From Streptomyces sp. NBC_01216 (GTDB lineage Bacteria; Actinomycetota; Actinomycetes; Streptomycetales; Streptomycetaceae), in contig NZ_CP108680.1 in NCBI RefSeq assembly GCF_035994945.1, forward strand, positions 43,177 to 107,176: 64,000 bases of DNA. The letters are read 5' to 3'. The translations under genes were made by a program, and so were the position numbers. Under the pieces are notes generated by a model. That model worked only from the letters and a program-made list of their open reading frames with translations. It had not been told where the DNA came from and did no database searches. Of the stretch, positions 50,119-59,440 are shown piece after piece (position 1 is the stretch's first letter; each line of letters opens with the position of its first letter).

Positions 50119-51369
50119 TCAACGCGGGGTGCCCGCGGGGAGGGCCGCCGCGGCTTCGCGGACACGGGTCCGCAGCAGCTCGCGCACCCGGGCGAGGCGC
50201 TCCGCGGCCTCGGCGGGCGACTCCGCGTCGACGACGACATAGCCGTGCCGGGTGGAAGAGCCGGTGGTGCGCGGCAGCTCGTCCCCGGGCACGTAGGGGA
50301 AGTGCAGCGCCTGCACGTAGGGCAGAGCCCTGATCGCGTCGAGTCCCTCGACGGCCTCCAGCCGCCCGGCGGGCAGCAGGAAGAAACCTACGGAGACCGT
50401 GTGCCGGGGCCTCGGCTCCCCGACCGGGACACCGGAGAGGAGCCGGAAGACACCGGCCTCGACATCGAAGTCCGAAGCGGTCTCGACGAGCAGCGGGATC
50501 AGGTCTCCGCCCGACCGGGCCCGCGCGCCGACGATACGGGGGCCGAGGCGGGTGAGGACTACCTCGGTGTGCGCTGGGCCGAAGCGGTAGCCGGCCAGGT
50601 CCAGCAGACCGGTCACGACCGCGTGGACGGAGGCCCGCTCGACCGGGCCGAGCGGCGCCGGATACACGTGCTCGGTCGCCACGAAGTACGGGCCACCCGT
50701 GGTGCGCTTGGCGGTGATGCCGACGACCTGGTGCACGCCGTCGGCGGAGAGCGTCTCCACACCGAACTCCGGCCCTTCCAGGTACTCCTCGACCACATAC
50801 GGTCCGTCCGGCCCGGTGTCCGCCACGCGCTCGGACCACTCCTCCAGCCCGGCCGGGTCACGGATCAGCGCGACGCCGAGGTCTCCGGACGCGCGGGCTG
50901 GTTCGACCACGACCGGCCCTGACAGCCGGGCGACGGCAGCCGCGACCCCCGAGACGGTCGGTACCGTTTCCGAACGGACCGGGGAGAGACCGTGCCGTGA
51001 CAGCAGAGCCCGCATCGCCGACTTGTCGTCGAGCGGCACGACCGCCGACGCGGGGTTGGGAGAGACCCCGAGCCTCTCGGCCTCGGCGACGGCCGGCCCG
51101 ACGGCCCCCGCACCCCCCAGGTACAGGACAGTGTCGATGTCATGGACGCGCACCGTACGGGCGATCAGGGCGCGCAGCTCCCGCTCGTCGCCGACGCCGG
51201 TCGACACCACCTCCCGCGCGTGCTCGGCGACCTCGTCGAGATACGCCCGCCCGCGCAGCGACGGGTCCCCTACCACCCAGACCTCGAAGCCCGCCTCCGC
51301 GGCCTTGCGAACCTGCCCGCTGTGGGGCATCACCATCAGCAGCCGCTTCGCTGCTCCGGGGTGCGTCAT
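50119..51369 (-). CDS. ATP-grasp domain protein
   Basis: 416 residues with the carbamoyl-phosphate synthase/biotin carboxylase-type ATP-grasp fold. N-terminal Rossmann part with LYLGGAGAVGPAVAEAERLGV, then the nucleotide part VVPLDDKSAMRALLSRHGL, SGPVVVEPARASGDLGVALI and YVVEEYLEGPEFGVETLSADG, and the metal region GARARSGGDLIPLL. ATP-grasp enzymes of this group join amino acids or carboxylates to amines through acyl-phosphates. ATG 51369 follows GGAG. No cluster box was found upstream. It could form an amide in the product, or be an unrelated ligase. Confidence 0.88.
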   Translation of the reverse strand: MTHPGAAKRLLMVMPHSGQVRKAAEAGFEVWVVGDPSLRGRAYLDEVAEHAREVVSTGVGDERELRALIARTVRVHDIDTVLYLGGAGAVGPAVAEAERLGVSPNPASAVVPLDDKSAMRALLSRHGLSPVRSETVPTVSGVAAAVARLSGPVVVEPARASGDLGVALIRDPAGLEEWSERVADTGPDGPYVVEEYLEGPEFGVETLSADGVHQVVGITAKRTTGGPYFVATEHVYPAPLGPVERASVHAVVTGLLDLAGYRFGPAHTEVVLTRLGPRIVGARARSGGDLIPLLVETASDFDVEAGVFRLLSGVPVGEPRPRHTVSVGFFLLPAGRLEAVEGLDAIRALPYVQALHFPYVPGDELPRTTGSSTRHGYVVVDAESPAEAAERLARVRELLRTRVREAAAALPAGTPR

Positions 51370-51672
51370 GACGGGTGCTCCGTTCTCGTACGGCTCGGCA
51401 ATGGCGGTTGGGAAGGCCCCCGCGGCGGGTGAACCTCCCTTGTACGGAACCGACTTACCGAAGACGCACCGAGGCCAGGACGACCGCTTTCGAGGCGGCG
51501 GCGAGTAGGTATCGTTTGCGTCGGACGTCGGGACAGGGCTCGGTCGGGATCACTGTCCCTCTCTTCCGAACGCCGCGCCCACGGGCACGGCGAGCGGACG
51601 ACCGGCCGTGGCGCGGTCGGTTCCGGAGTGACGTCGGTTCCGCTGTGCGGGGGATCGGTCGTGCGCGCTCGT
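51370..51672. other. Intergenic region, nothing recognised
   Basis: 303 bp between the ATP-grasp and GNAT genes (both minus strand). No box, hairpin of note or credible small gene seen; it must hold the promoter of the ATP-grasp gene. Confidence 0.5.
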
Positions 51673-52608
51673 TCAGTCGAGTCCGGCTGTCAGGTTCGCC
51701 GACATGCGGTACCGGGTGACCGCGTGCGCGCCCTGCACGGTGAGGACGCGGCAGAGCGCTCCGGGGTCGTACAGGTCCCCCGTGTCCAGGGTCACCAACG
51801 CACGGCCGCAGCCGTCCGCGCGCAGTTCGGCGAGAACGGCGGTGAGCAGGGCGAGACCGATGCCCAATCCCCGGAAGGCAGGCGCCACGACGACTTCGAG
51901 CACGCGGCCCTCCCGCTTGGCGGCCCGTGCCAGGACGTATCCGGCGGGACGACCGGACACCTCCAGCAGCAGCACCACGCCGCCGTCCTCCCGGAGCTCC
52001 CGCAGACGGGTGCGGAACGCCCGCGCGTCCTCGGTCCGGGGCCCCGACGCCCGGCTCCGCAGATGCAACTCGTGCAGGACGCCGTCGTCGTGACCGTCGG
52101 CCCGACGGATGACCCCGTCCTCGGGCGGCAGCGGCGGCAGCGGCGGAACCGACAGGTCGATGTCGAACTGCGCCGTGGTGAAGGACGGCACGAACCCCGC
52201 CTCCTGCAGCACCGTCGGCACCACCGGGTCGCCGCTCAGCACACCGCTCACGGTGAAGGCGAAACGCCGACCGTGTTGCGCGGCGAGCTCGTCGGCCCGG
52301 TCCAGGAGGAGGCACATCAGCGCGCGCGCCGCGCTCTCGCCGTGCCGGCCCGGTAGTGCGGTGAGCATGCCGTCGAGGGTGTCGCCGCGCGGCGTCAGCG
52401 ACGCCCAGGCGACCACCTCCCCGTCGGCCCCGGTCAGGCACCAGTTGTTCATCCCGTACCCCGGAGCGGCGGTGTCGGGAAGGATGTCCTCACGCGTACG
52501 CATCGCCGTCCCCGTGATGCTCTTCTCATGGGATCTCACCAGGCGCACCAGGCTGTCCACAGGGACCTCGGCCGCGCTCTTGACGGTGAGCCGTCCGTGC
52601 GTGGTCAT
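51673..52608 (-). CDS. Tandem GNAT acetyltransferase
   Basis: 311 residues made of two GNAT-like halves. The N-terminal half (1-150) is degenerate, with GESAARALMCLLLDRADELAAQHGRR. The C-terminal half has the acetyl-CoA loop VVAPAFRGLGIGLALLTAVLAELRADGCG (R/Q-x-x-G-x-G/A). Such proteins N-acetylate amines, including amino acids and antibiotics, so self-resistance or tailoring is possible. ATG 52608 has a GGGG-rich ribosome site. It diverges from the ALDH-like gene. Confidence 0.85.
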   Translation of the reverse strand: MTTHGRLTVKSAAEVPVDSLVRLVRSHEKSITGTAMRTREDILPDTAAPGYGMNNWCLTGADGEVVAWASLTPRGDTLDGMLTALPGRHGESAARALMCLLLDRADELAAQHGRRFAFTVSGVLSGDPVVPTVLQEAGFVPSFTTAQFDIDLSVPPLPPLPPEDGVIRRADGHDDGVLHELHLRSRASGPRTEDARAFRTRLRELREDGGVVLLLEVSGRPAGYVLARAAKREGRVLEVVVAPAFRGLGIGLALLTAVLAELRADGCGRALVTLDTGDLYDPGALCRVLTVQGAHAVTRYRMSANLTAGLD

Positions 52609-53002
52609 GGGTTCGTTCCCCCCTTCCTGGGGAGTCGGGTCCGGCGGTCGGGCCGGAGTGTCCGGGGCCGCCCGCGCCGGGTCGGCGGCGCGGGCGGTTG
52701 TCGGCGGGCGACACCCCGGAATGCGAGACGACCGGGGAGAGGGCGGAGCCGAAACGCGTTGCGCGACGCTGCACAGCGCTCCACCTTTCTCCTCGGACGG
52801 CCGGTCACGATGCCGATCGGGTTCCCGGACAACGTGTTTCGGATGCTACTTGGCGCCTCACCGCGGCCGTTCTCCGAGAATGCTCACCCAGTTCGCCCGC
52901 CTGTTCCCAAAAGCGCACGAACCGAGATGCGCGCGGGCCGCCGAGTCAAGGACGCTTCCTCACCCAAGCCCAGGCCACGGGCGGCCGCGAGGGGGTACGC
53001 GC
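52609..53002. other. Divergent intergenic region
   Basis: 394 bp. It contains box P7 near the plus-strand gene. No box was found for the GNAT gene. The stretch 52820-52880 is slightly richer in A+T and may hold the promoters. No gene seen. Confidence 0.5.
52915..52930 (+). promoter_or_regulatory. Cluster box P7
   Basis: GCACGAACCGAGATGC, 73 bp before the ALDH-like gene; the rightmost copy found. Confidence 0.6.
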
Positions 53003-54271
53003 ATGCACAGCGACGTGATCGAGACGAAACCGGGAACGGCCCCTCCACCCGGCCCCACAACCCGGCGTGAGCACGCCACGACAGCCACCGCCAGCACCGA
53101 CTCCCTCGTCCACGGGTACCTGGGCGCGCTCCTGCGGAGCCGGGACGAACTGCTGCCCGTCCTGACCGGCGTCGCCACCGCACAGGCCGCCGCGGACGAG
53201 ATCCTCCGGTCGCTGCGTGCCCTGTCCGGCGCCCCGTGGGAACTCCGGCGCAACGCCCCCCGCCGGCTCGGCCGCCTGGCCGCGTTCCTGCCGTCCAACA
53301 ACCTCCTGTACTCCTACATCCTGTTCGGCGTGATTCCGTCGCTCTACACCGACGAGGTCCGCCTGCGTCCTTCGGCCCGGGTCGCGTCCGCCGCGCTGGC
53401 CGTCCACGAGATCCTCGCTCCGCACCTGACCGGCCGAGGCGGCGGCCGGATCGTCATGGCCCCCGCCACCCAGCGTGAGTTCCTCGCCGACTGCGCCCGC
53501 TCCGACGCCGTCGTCTTCACCGGCCGGCCCGACAACGCCGAGACCGTCGCCGCCCACCTGCCCGACGACACCCTGCTCCTCACCTTCGGCTCGGGTCCCA
53601 ACCCGGTGGTCGTCGGCCCCCGGGCGGACCCCGACACGGTCTGCCGCGCCGTGCTCGACGCCCGGCTGTACAACGCGGGCCAGGACTGTCTGTGCACCGA
53701 CATCGTCTTCATCCACCGCTCACTCACCCATGAGGTCGTCCCCCGGATCGCCGACGCGCTCGCCGCGGTCCGCGTCGGCGACCGGCGGGACCCCGGCGTC
53801 CGGGTCGCGCCACTGGTCTACCCGGACGCGGCGGAGGGCGCGGCCCGGTTCCTCGCCCGGCACCGCGAGTTCACCGTCCGCGGCGGCCACGCCGATCCGG
53901 ACCGCGGCACCGTCGAGCCGACCCTTCTCCACCTGCCGTGGCGGAGCGACTTCCACCCGCCGGAGTTCTTCTCCCCGGTCGTTCTCACGATGGAGTACGA
54001 CGACCCCCGCCGACTCGCCGGCTGGCTGCACTCCGCCGAGGAGACCGCCCGCGGCATGTACGTCTCCGTCTTCGGGGAACCGGCCCTCGCCGGGGCGACC
54101 CGCCTCTCGACCAGCGTCGTCTGCGAGGAGCGGATCACCTTCGACGCGGAGGACGGCAACCGGCCGTTCGGCGGCTACGGCCCGCGCGCCGGAGGCGTAC
54201 GCCGCCACGGCAGGACCACCGGCCGCCCCCTGCTGCTCTCCGCCGAAACGAGCCCCGGAGCCGGCCGGTGA
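53003..54271 (+). CDS. Aldehyde-dehydrogenase-like protein
   Basis: 422 residues, shorter than standard ALDH (~480-500). The catalytic cysteine region is YNAGQDCLCTD, with Cys229, and RHREFTVRGGHADPDRGTVEPTLLHL plus FFSPVVLTMEYDD fit the ALDH C-terminal half. The usual Glu of the ELGG motif is missing: the equivalent reads TFGSGPNP (~194-201). This is seen in CoA-acylating or acyl-reductase branches, so it may form or reduce a thioester instead of making an acid. First gene of a three-gene operon under box P7. Substrate not predictable. Confidence 0.8.
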   Translation: MHSDVIETKPGTAPPPGPTTRREHATTATASTDSLVHGYLGALLRSRDELLPVLTGVATAQAAADEILRSLRALSGAPWELRRNAPRRLGRLAAFLPSNNLLYSYILFGVIPSLYTDEVRLRPSARVASAALAVHEILAPHLTGRGGGRIVMAPATQREFLADCARSDAVVFTGRPDNAETVAAHLPDDTLLLTFGSGPNPVVVGPRADPDTVCRAVLDARLYNAGQDCLCTDIVFIHRSLTHEVVPRIADALAAVRVGDRRDPGVRVAPLVYPDAAEGAARFLARHREFTVRGGHADPDRGTVEPTLLHLPWRSDFHPPEFFSPVVLTMEYDDPRRLAGWLHSAEETARGMYVSVFGEPALAGATRLSTSVVCEERITFDAEDGNRPFGGYGPRAGGVRRHGRTTGRPLLLSAETSPGAGR

Positions 54272-54460
54272 CACCCTCTCCGCCACACCCCCGGCCGCCG
54301 CACCATCGGTCCACCCTCGTGAAACCCACCGGCCGGCGACGCCCACCAGGGCCGCCGTGACCGGTGCCCCCGTCCCGGCCCATCGATTACCCCTGGACCG
54401 ATCGTCCCGACCCCGACCGGCCCGTCGACCGTCGCCCCACCACCACGCCGAGGAGCAGCC

Positions 54461-56164
54461 GTGACCGAGACCCACCCCTGGAACGTCGCCGCCCTGACCC
54501 TCGCCGATGCGGGGTGCGACATCGTCGTGGGCCTCCCCTCCGACGAACCCGGACTGATGGACGCGGCCCGGTCCGTGCCCACCCTGCACGTGCTCACGGT
54601 GCGCGACCAGCGCGCCGGCGCATGCGCGGCCATCGGCCACGCAGCTGTCTCCGGCCGGCCCGCCGTCCTCGCCGTCACCTCCGGCCCGAGTTTCGCCAAC
54701 GCCCTCAGCGGCCTGCTGGAGGCATCCTCCCTGGGCGCCCCGATCATCGTCGTCACTACTCGGGTCCCCGTCCTCGGCATCGGCCGTGGCGCCTTCCAGC
54801 ACACCGACCAGGCGGCCATGGCCCGGCCCCTGACGAAGTGGAACGTCCTCGTGGAAGACCCACGACAGCTGACCTGGGCGCTGCGCCGGGCCGTCCACCT
54901 CGCCGTCAACGGAGGCCCCGGCATCGTTCTGGTGGAGATAGCAGACGAGGTCCTGCGGGCCCCGGCACCCGAACACCGCCCCGCCCCACCCGTACGGCGC
55001 CTGCGGTTCGCCGCCGACACCCGGGAGGTCCACCGGGCCGCCGGGCTGCTCGCCGCGGCCCGCCATCCCGTCGTCGTCGCCGGCGGTGGCTGCAAGCCCG
55101 CCGACGCGGGGCCCGCCGTACGCCGACTGGTCGAACTGTTGGGCGCGCCCGTCTTCACCACCGCGGCCGGCCGAGGCGTCCTCGACGAGGAACACCCCCT
55201 CTCCTGCGGCCTGGTGGGCCTCTACACCACACCTCCCGCGGACCGCCTGCTCGCCAGTGCCGACGTGGTCCTCGCGATCGGCTCCCGGATCGAGGAGACC
55301 GCACGCATGGGCTGGGACACCCTCGCGGAGACGACACTCGTCCACGTCGACATCGATCCCGCCGCCTTCCTCACAGCTCTGGAACCCGAGGTCGCTCTGC
55401 TCGGCGACGCCGCCGTCGTCGCCGAACAACTCGCCTCCGTACTGGAAGCCCGCCCGCCGGCGGCAACCGGTCACGGCGCCGCCCGCCAGGCCGACGTGGC
55501 GTCGGTACGCGAGGAGATGCGCACCCGCCACCCCGCACCGGCCGTTCCACACCGCTCGAAGCTGACGGTCACCCACGCGCTGCGCCTCCTCCAGCGGGCC
55601 GTGGGCCGCGACGCCACCCTCGTGCAGGAGAACGGACTGCACGACATGTGGGGCTACCACTACCCGGTGGTGTCCGTGGACGACGGGGCCCGTGTCATCA
55701 CCCCCGGCGAACAGACGATGGTCGGCTTCGGGCTGCCCGCGGCCGTCGGCGCCGCCCTCGCGGACCGCTCCCGGCGGACCGTCCTCGTCTGCGGCGACGG
55801 CGCGTTCGAGATGGGGCTGGCGGCACTACCGACCGCGATCGAGGAGCACCTCGGCCTGACCGTCCTGGTCCTCGACAACGGCGGCTACGGCTGGCCTCGC
55901 TTCGTCCGCGCCTCCGAGGAAGCATCCGACGTCCTCACCCGCTTCACCGCCCCTTCCCACACCGACGCCGCGGTCCGCGCTCTCGGCGGCCGTACGGCCC
56001 ACTGCACCACGGCCGCCGAACTCGCCGCCGCCCTCGCCGACGCGACCCGCGCCCACGCTGAGGGCCGGGTCACCGTTCTCACGGTCCCCGTCCGCGATGA
56101 CGACGTGCCTGTCGGCGTCCGACGCGTGTTCGCCCCCGCCCCGACGGCCCGGACCGCGGCATGA
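54461..56164 (+). CDS. Thiamine-diphosphate-dependent enzyme (acetolactate synthase family)
   Basis: 567 residues in the three-domain order of ALS/BFD enzymes. The ThDP-Mg site is GDGAFEMGLAALPTAIEEHLGLTVLVLDNGGYGW (GDG...N). The middle domain is AAGLLAAARHPVVVAGGGCKPADAG. In the first domain the glutamate that normally activates the cofactor is Gln50 (VRDQRAGACAAIGHA where most have HE). Glyoxylate carboligase also lacks it, so activity is not excluded. GTG 54461 follows GAGGAG. Likely carboligation of an aldehyde or 2-oxo acid, perhaps with the neighbouring ALDH-like enzyme. Its stop overlaps the next start. Confidence 0.9.
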   Translation: MTETHPWNVAALTLADAGCDIVVGLPSDEPGLMDAARSVPTLHVLTVRDQRAGACAAIGHAAVSGRPAVLAVTSGPSFANALSGLLEASSLGAPIIVVTTRVPVLGIGRGAFQHTDQAAMARPLTKWNVLVEDPRQLTWALRRAVHLAVNGGPGIVLVEIADEVLRAPAPEHRPAPPVRRLRFAADTREVHRAAGLLAAARHPVVVAGGGCKPADAGPAVRRLVELLGAPVFTTAAGRGVLDEEHPLSCGLVGLYTTPPADRLLASADVVLAIGSRIEETARMGWDTLAETTLVHVDIDPAAFLTALEPEVALLGDAAVVAEQLASVLEARPPAATGHGAARQADVASVREEMRTRHPAPAVPHRSKLTVTHALRLLQRAVGRDATLVQENGLHDMWGYHYPVVSVDDGARVITPGEQTMVGFGLPAAVGAALADRSRRTVLVCGDGAFEMGLAALPTAIEEHLGLTVLVLDNGGYGWPRFVRASEEASDVLTRFTAPSHTDAAVRALGGRTAHCTTAAELAAALADATRAHAEGRVTVLTVPVRDDDVPVGVRRVFAPAPTARTAA

Positions 56165-57537
56165 CCCGCCGCCCGGCAGCCCCCCGACTGCCGCGCCTGA
56201 CCATCGACGGGACTCACGTCCCGCCCGCCCACCTGGCCAGGCTGGTGGCCCGTACGGCCCGCGAACTCGCCGCGGCCGGAGCCGGACCGGGCCGCGCCGC
56301 CGCCCTTGCCTGCGACCATCCGCTGACCGCCGTCGTCGCCACGCTCGCCGCCGACACCGTCGGCGCGCCCCTGCTGCTCGATGGCGCGGCGCCCGCCCGC
56401 CACATCGCCCCGGCCGCCGCGGTCCGCGCCCTTCCTTCGGGGGACCCCTACGTCACCGGCACGACCGTCCGCCCCCTTGACCTCCCCCAGCGGGCCGCGA
56501 CCGTCTTCTGGACTTCCGGCAGCTCCGGCGACCCCAAGGCGGTCGCGGTCTCCGCCGCCGCCCTCGCTCACCAGGCCGGAGCCACCGCCGCCCGGATGCG
56601 GATCACCGCCGACGACCGGCTGCTGCTCCCGCTGCCACTGCGCCACGCCTACGGCCACAGTGTCCTGAGGGTCTGGCGGGCCACCGGCGCCCATCTGTAC
56701 GCCGAGACGGGATTCCACCTGCGCGGACTGCTCTCCCGCCTCGCGACAGAGGGCATCACCGCGCTGGACGGCGTGCCCACCATGTACCGGATGCTTGCGA
56801 CGGAGGCGGCCAGGGATTCCGAGTCGGCACGTCTACTGGCGGGCCCCCGGATCCGCGGCTGCGGCGGCGACGTCCTGACGACCACCCTCTATGACGACTT
56901 CCTCACGATCACCGGCGCGCCGCTGCACGACGGCTACGGGCTCAGCGAGGCCGGGCCGAACGTCGCCCTGAACGCCCCCGGCGACCTGCGCCGCGGCACC
57001 GTGGGGCGGCTCCTCGACGGGGTCCGGGCCCGGGTGACCGGGCCCGCCCACGAGATCGAGATCGACAGCCCCAGCCTGATGCTCGGCCACCTCGACCCGC
57101 TCACCGGCACCCTCGACCGCACCGCGTTCACTCCGGACGGCTGGCTGCGTACCGGAGACACCGGCCGTCTCTCCGCCGACGGGCGGCTCACCGTCGCCGG
57201 ACGCGTCAAGGAGGTCCTCGTCGTCCACGGCGAGACGGTCGCCCTCACGGTCGTCGAGGACGCGGTGCGTACGGCCGCGGGTGTGGCGGACGCCGCCGTC
57301 GTCGGTGTCCGCCACGGCGACCGCGGTGACACCGTGTGGGCGTTCGTGGAGAGCCCGGACGCCGACACCGCCGCTGTGGCGGGCCGTGTCACCGCCGAGT
57401 GCCGCCGACGGCTCCCGCCGCACGTACGTCCGCGCACCGTCCGTGTCATGACCGCTCTGCCCCGTACCGGCAGCGGTAAGCACGATCGGGTACGTCTCCG
57501 TGCTTGGGCCGGCGCCGACCTCCCGGCGGCGGCCTGA
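56161..57537 (+). CDS. Adenylate-forming acid ligase (AMP-binding, benzoate-CoA-ligase-like size)
   Basis: 458 residues, compact for the superfamily. FWTSGSSGDPKAVAVSAAAL is the P-loop, YGLSEAGPNVALNAPGDLRRGTVGRLL the A5 region, DGWLRTGDTGRLSADGRLTVAGRVKEVLVVHGETV the hinge, and PRTGSGKHDRVRLR holds the catalytic Lys. The N-terminal region is short. ATGA overlap with the ThDP gene couples translation. It may activate the acid or product formed by the operon and pass it to CoA or a carrier protein. Confidence 0.88.
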   Translation: MTRRPAAPRLPRLTIDGTHVPPAHLARLVARTARELAAAGAGPGRAAALACDHPLTAVVATLAADTVGAPLLLDGAAPARHIAPAAAVRALPSGDPYVTGTTVRPLDLPQRAATVFWTSGSSGDPKAVAVSAAALAHQAGATAARMRITADDRLLLPLPLRHAYGHSVLRVWRATGAHLYAETGFHLRGLLSRLATEGITALDGVPTMYRMLATEAARDSESARLLAGPRIRGCGGDVLTTTLYDDFLTITGAPLHDGYGLSEAGPNVALNAPGDLRRGTVGRLLDGVRARVTGPAHEIEIDSPSLMLGHLDPLTGTLDRTAFTPDGWLRTGDTGRLSADGRLTVAGRVKEVLVVHGETVALTVVEDAVRTAAGVADAAVVGVRHGDRGDTVWAFVESPDADTAAVAGRVTAECRRRLPPHVRPRTVRVMTALPRTGSGKHDRVRLRAWAGADLPAAA

Positions 57538-57598
57538 ACACCGCCGCCGGCAGGCCCGCTTCCACGGCGGCGCCCCCGCGCTCGAACGTCGTTCAGGC
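57532..57598. terminator. Cruciform terminator between convergent genes
   Basis: Outer arms GCCTGAAC/GTTCAGGC contain both stop codons; inner arms CGCCGCCG/CGGCGGCG. Confidence 0.7.
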
Positions 57599-59437
57599 GA
57601 CGGCACCCAGCACCGGTGTACGGGCCGTGCTGCGTGCCCCGCCCAGCCACACCGCCTGGGACACCATCTCGATCAGCCGGGCCGCGTCCGAACCGGCTTC
57701 GGCACCGCCCGCGGACGGTTCCGCCGGCACCTGGGCGACGGCCACGCCCACCGGTGTCGGCCAGCCGCGCAGTGCGTGCCCGACCGTCCGCAGCGTGGCC
57801 AGTGTCGAGACCGCTCCCTGAGCGCCCGCGCCCACCGCGACCGTGCCGATCGCGCGCCCCTCCAGATAGGGCACGGGCCCGCCGATGTCGTTCACGTAGT
57901 CCAGGGCGTTCTTCAGCAGTCCCGAGACAGAGGCGTGGTACGTCGGCGACACCAGGATCACGCCGTCGGCGGCGCGCAGCTCCTGCAGGAGCGTGGCCGC
58001 CCCGTCGTGCGTCTCGGCCAGCCCCGGCCGGTACGCCGGAAAGTCGACTTCCGCACCGGTGAAGACCCGCGCGGTCGCGCCCTGCTCGGTGCATCGGCGA
58101 GCGCACCACTGCGCCACCTGGTCGGAGGTCGATCCCGTGCGCAGCGATCCGCTGATCAGCACGATGTGCGGCGATCTCATGGCTGTCTCCCTCTTCTCCG
58201 TACGGACGGTGGTCATCGGGCCGGGTGTGGCGGTCGGGCCCGGTGTGGCGGTCCGGGGCGGGCGTCCGGGACGGGGCCGCCAGCCGAGGATCTCGACGAG
58301 CTCGGTGTCCCTGCGGACCGCGGATCTCATCGGTGCGTCGCGCCGCTCCGCTCCCGAGAGGCCGGGGCCGTGGTCGAGGGTGTCCTGACGGCGCGAGGCC
58401 AGTACCACCGCCGCCGCCCGGTCCATTCGCTCCGCCGCGTACGCGGCGAGGGCATCGGGGACCTCGGCCGGCGAAGCCAGTGCCTCGGCGAGTACCGACG
58501 CGTCCTCCAACGCCAGGTTGGCGCCCTGTCCCAGGGCCGGGACCATCGGATGCGCGGCGTCCCCGAGCAGGGCGACCCGGCCGTCGACCCAGCGCGGTGC
58601 GGGGTCCCGGTCGTAGATGTCGGTCACGACGAGGTCGTCGGGATCGGCGTCCGCCACCAGGTCGACGACGGGCCCGTACCAGCCGTCCAGGGCGGCTACC
58701 AGCGACTGCCGGGCGCCGACCGCGCCCAACGCGGGCCACAGGCCGGACGGCGCGGTGATCCTGGCGGTCCAGCACAGGGTGTTCCCGCCGACCGGTGTCA
58801 CGAACAGCTGGATGCCAGGGCCGCTGACCACGTGAGCGCACTGCCCGAGGACGGAACCGCGGGTGCGCCCGCGCACCGAGGTGTAGCCGCGGTACTGCGG
58901 TGAGCCGTCGCCCAGCATCCGCGCCCGGACCGCCGAACGCATCCCGTCGGCGCCCACCAGAGCCTCGCAGTCGACCGTCTCCCCGTCTGACAGCGTCACG
59001 GTGACCGCGTCGTCGGCGTGGGTGTAGTCCGCGACGGTTGTGGCCGGACGCACCGCCGCCCCCGCGGTGAGGGCCTCGTCGAGCAGAGCCCGGTGCAGGG
59101 CGGAACGCAGCACCGGAACCTGCGGGGCACCCAGCGCGACGGCCGTGGCACCTATCTGTTCCTCGGCGAGGACCGTGCCCTCGGCGTCCATCAGCATCCG
59201 GACCTCGCCCGGACCGGTGACGTGTCCGATGGCCCGGATACGGGCGCCGAGCTGCGCGCTCAACGCGTCGCAGGCCCGGACTCCGTTGGAGTAGATCACC
59301 AGACCGGAGCCGCCCGCTCCGATCCGGCCCGCCCGTTCGAGGACGGTGACGTCGATGCCGCGGGAGGCCAGGCCCGCAGCCGTCGCAAGCCCCCCGATGC
59401 CGCCGCCCGCCACCACCACGGACCGTCTTCTGGCCAT
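57593..59437 (-). CDS. Fusion: FAD aromatic monooxygenase + NADPH-dependent FMN reductase
   Basis: 614 residues in one unbroken frame. Residues 1-385 are a class A FAD hydroxylase: VVVAGGGIGGLATAAGLASRG (GxGxxG), LVGADGMRSAVR (DG motif) and VALLGDAAHPMVPALGQGANLALEDA (GD motif). A Thr-Pro-Gly repeat linker (TATPGPTATPGP, ~400) follows. Residues 420-614 form a flavodoxin-like NAD(P)H:FMN reductase: VLISGSLRTGSTSDQVAQW and SPTYHASVSGLLKNALDYVNDIGG. ATG 58180 (residue 420) has its own GAGGGAG site, so a separate reductase may also be made. Class A hydroxylases need no reductase, but the HpaB-type and acyl-CoA-dehydrogenase-fold enzymes elsewhere in the cluster do; supplying them is a plausible role. 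Confidence 0.88.
   Translation of the reverse strand: MARRRSVVVAGGGIGGLATAAGLASRGIDVTVLERAGRIGAGGSGLVIYSNGVRACDALSAQLGARIRAIGHVTGPGEVRMLMDAEGTVLAEEQIGATAVALGAPQVPVLRSALHRALLDEALTAGAAVRPATTVADYTHADDAVTVTLSDGETVDCEALVGADGMRSAVRARMLGDGSPQYRGYTSVRGRTRGSVLGQCAHVVSGPGIQLFVTPVGGNTLCWTARITAPSGLWPALGAVGARQSLVAALDGWYGPVVDLVADADPDDLVVTDIYDRDPAPRWVDGRVALLGDAAHPMVPALGQGANLALEDASVLAEALASPAEVPDALAAYAAERMDRAAAVVLASRRQDTLDHGPGLSGAERRDAPMRSAVRRDTELVEILGWRPRPGRPPRTATPGPTATPGPMTTVRTEKRETAMRSPHIVLISGSLRTGSTSDQVAQWCARRCTEQGATARVFTGAEVDFPAYRPGLAETHDGAATLLQELRAADGVILVSPTYHASVSGLLKNALDYVNDIGGPVPYLEGRAIGTVAVGAGAQGAVSTLATLRTVGHALRGWPTPVGVAVAQVPAEPSAGGAEAGSDAARLIEMVSQAVWLGGARSTARTPVLGAVA
58187..58193 (-). promoter_or_regulatory. 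Internal ribosome binding site in the fusion gene
   Basis: GAGGGAG, seven bases before the in-frame ATG at 58180 that would start a free FMN reductase of 195 residues. Confidence 0.6.
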
Positions 59438-59440
59438 GCC

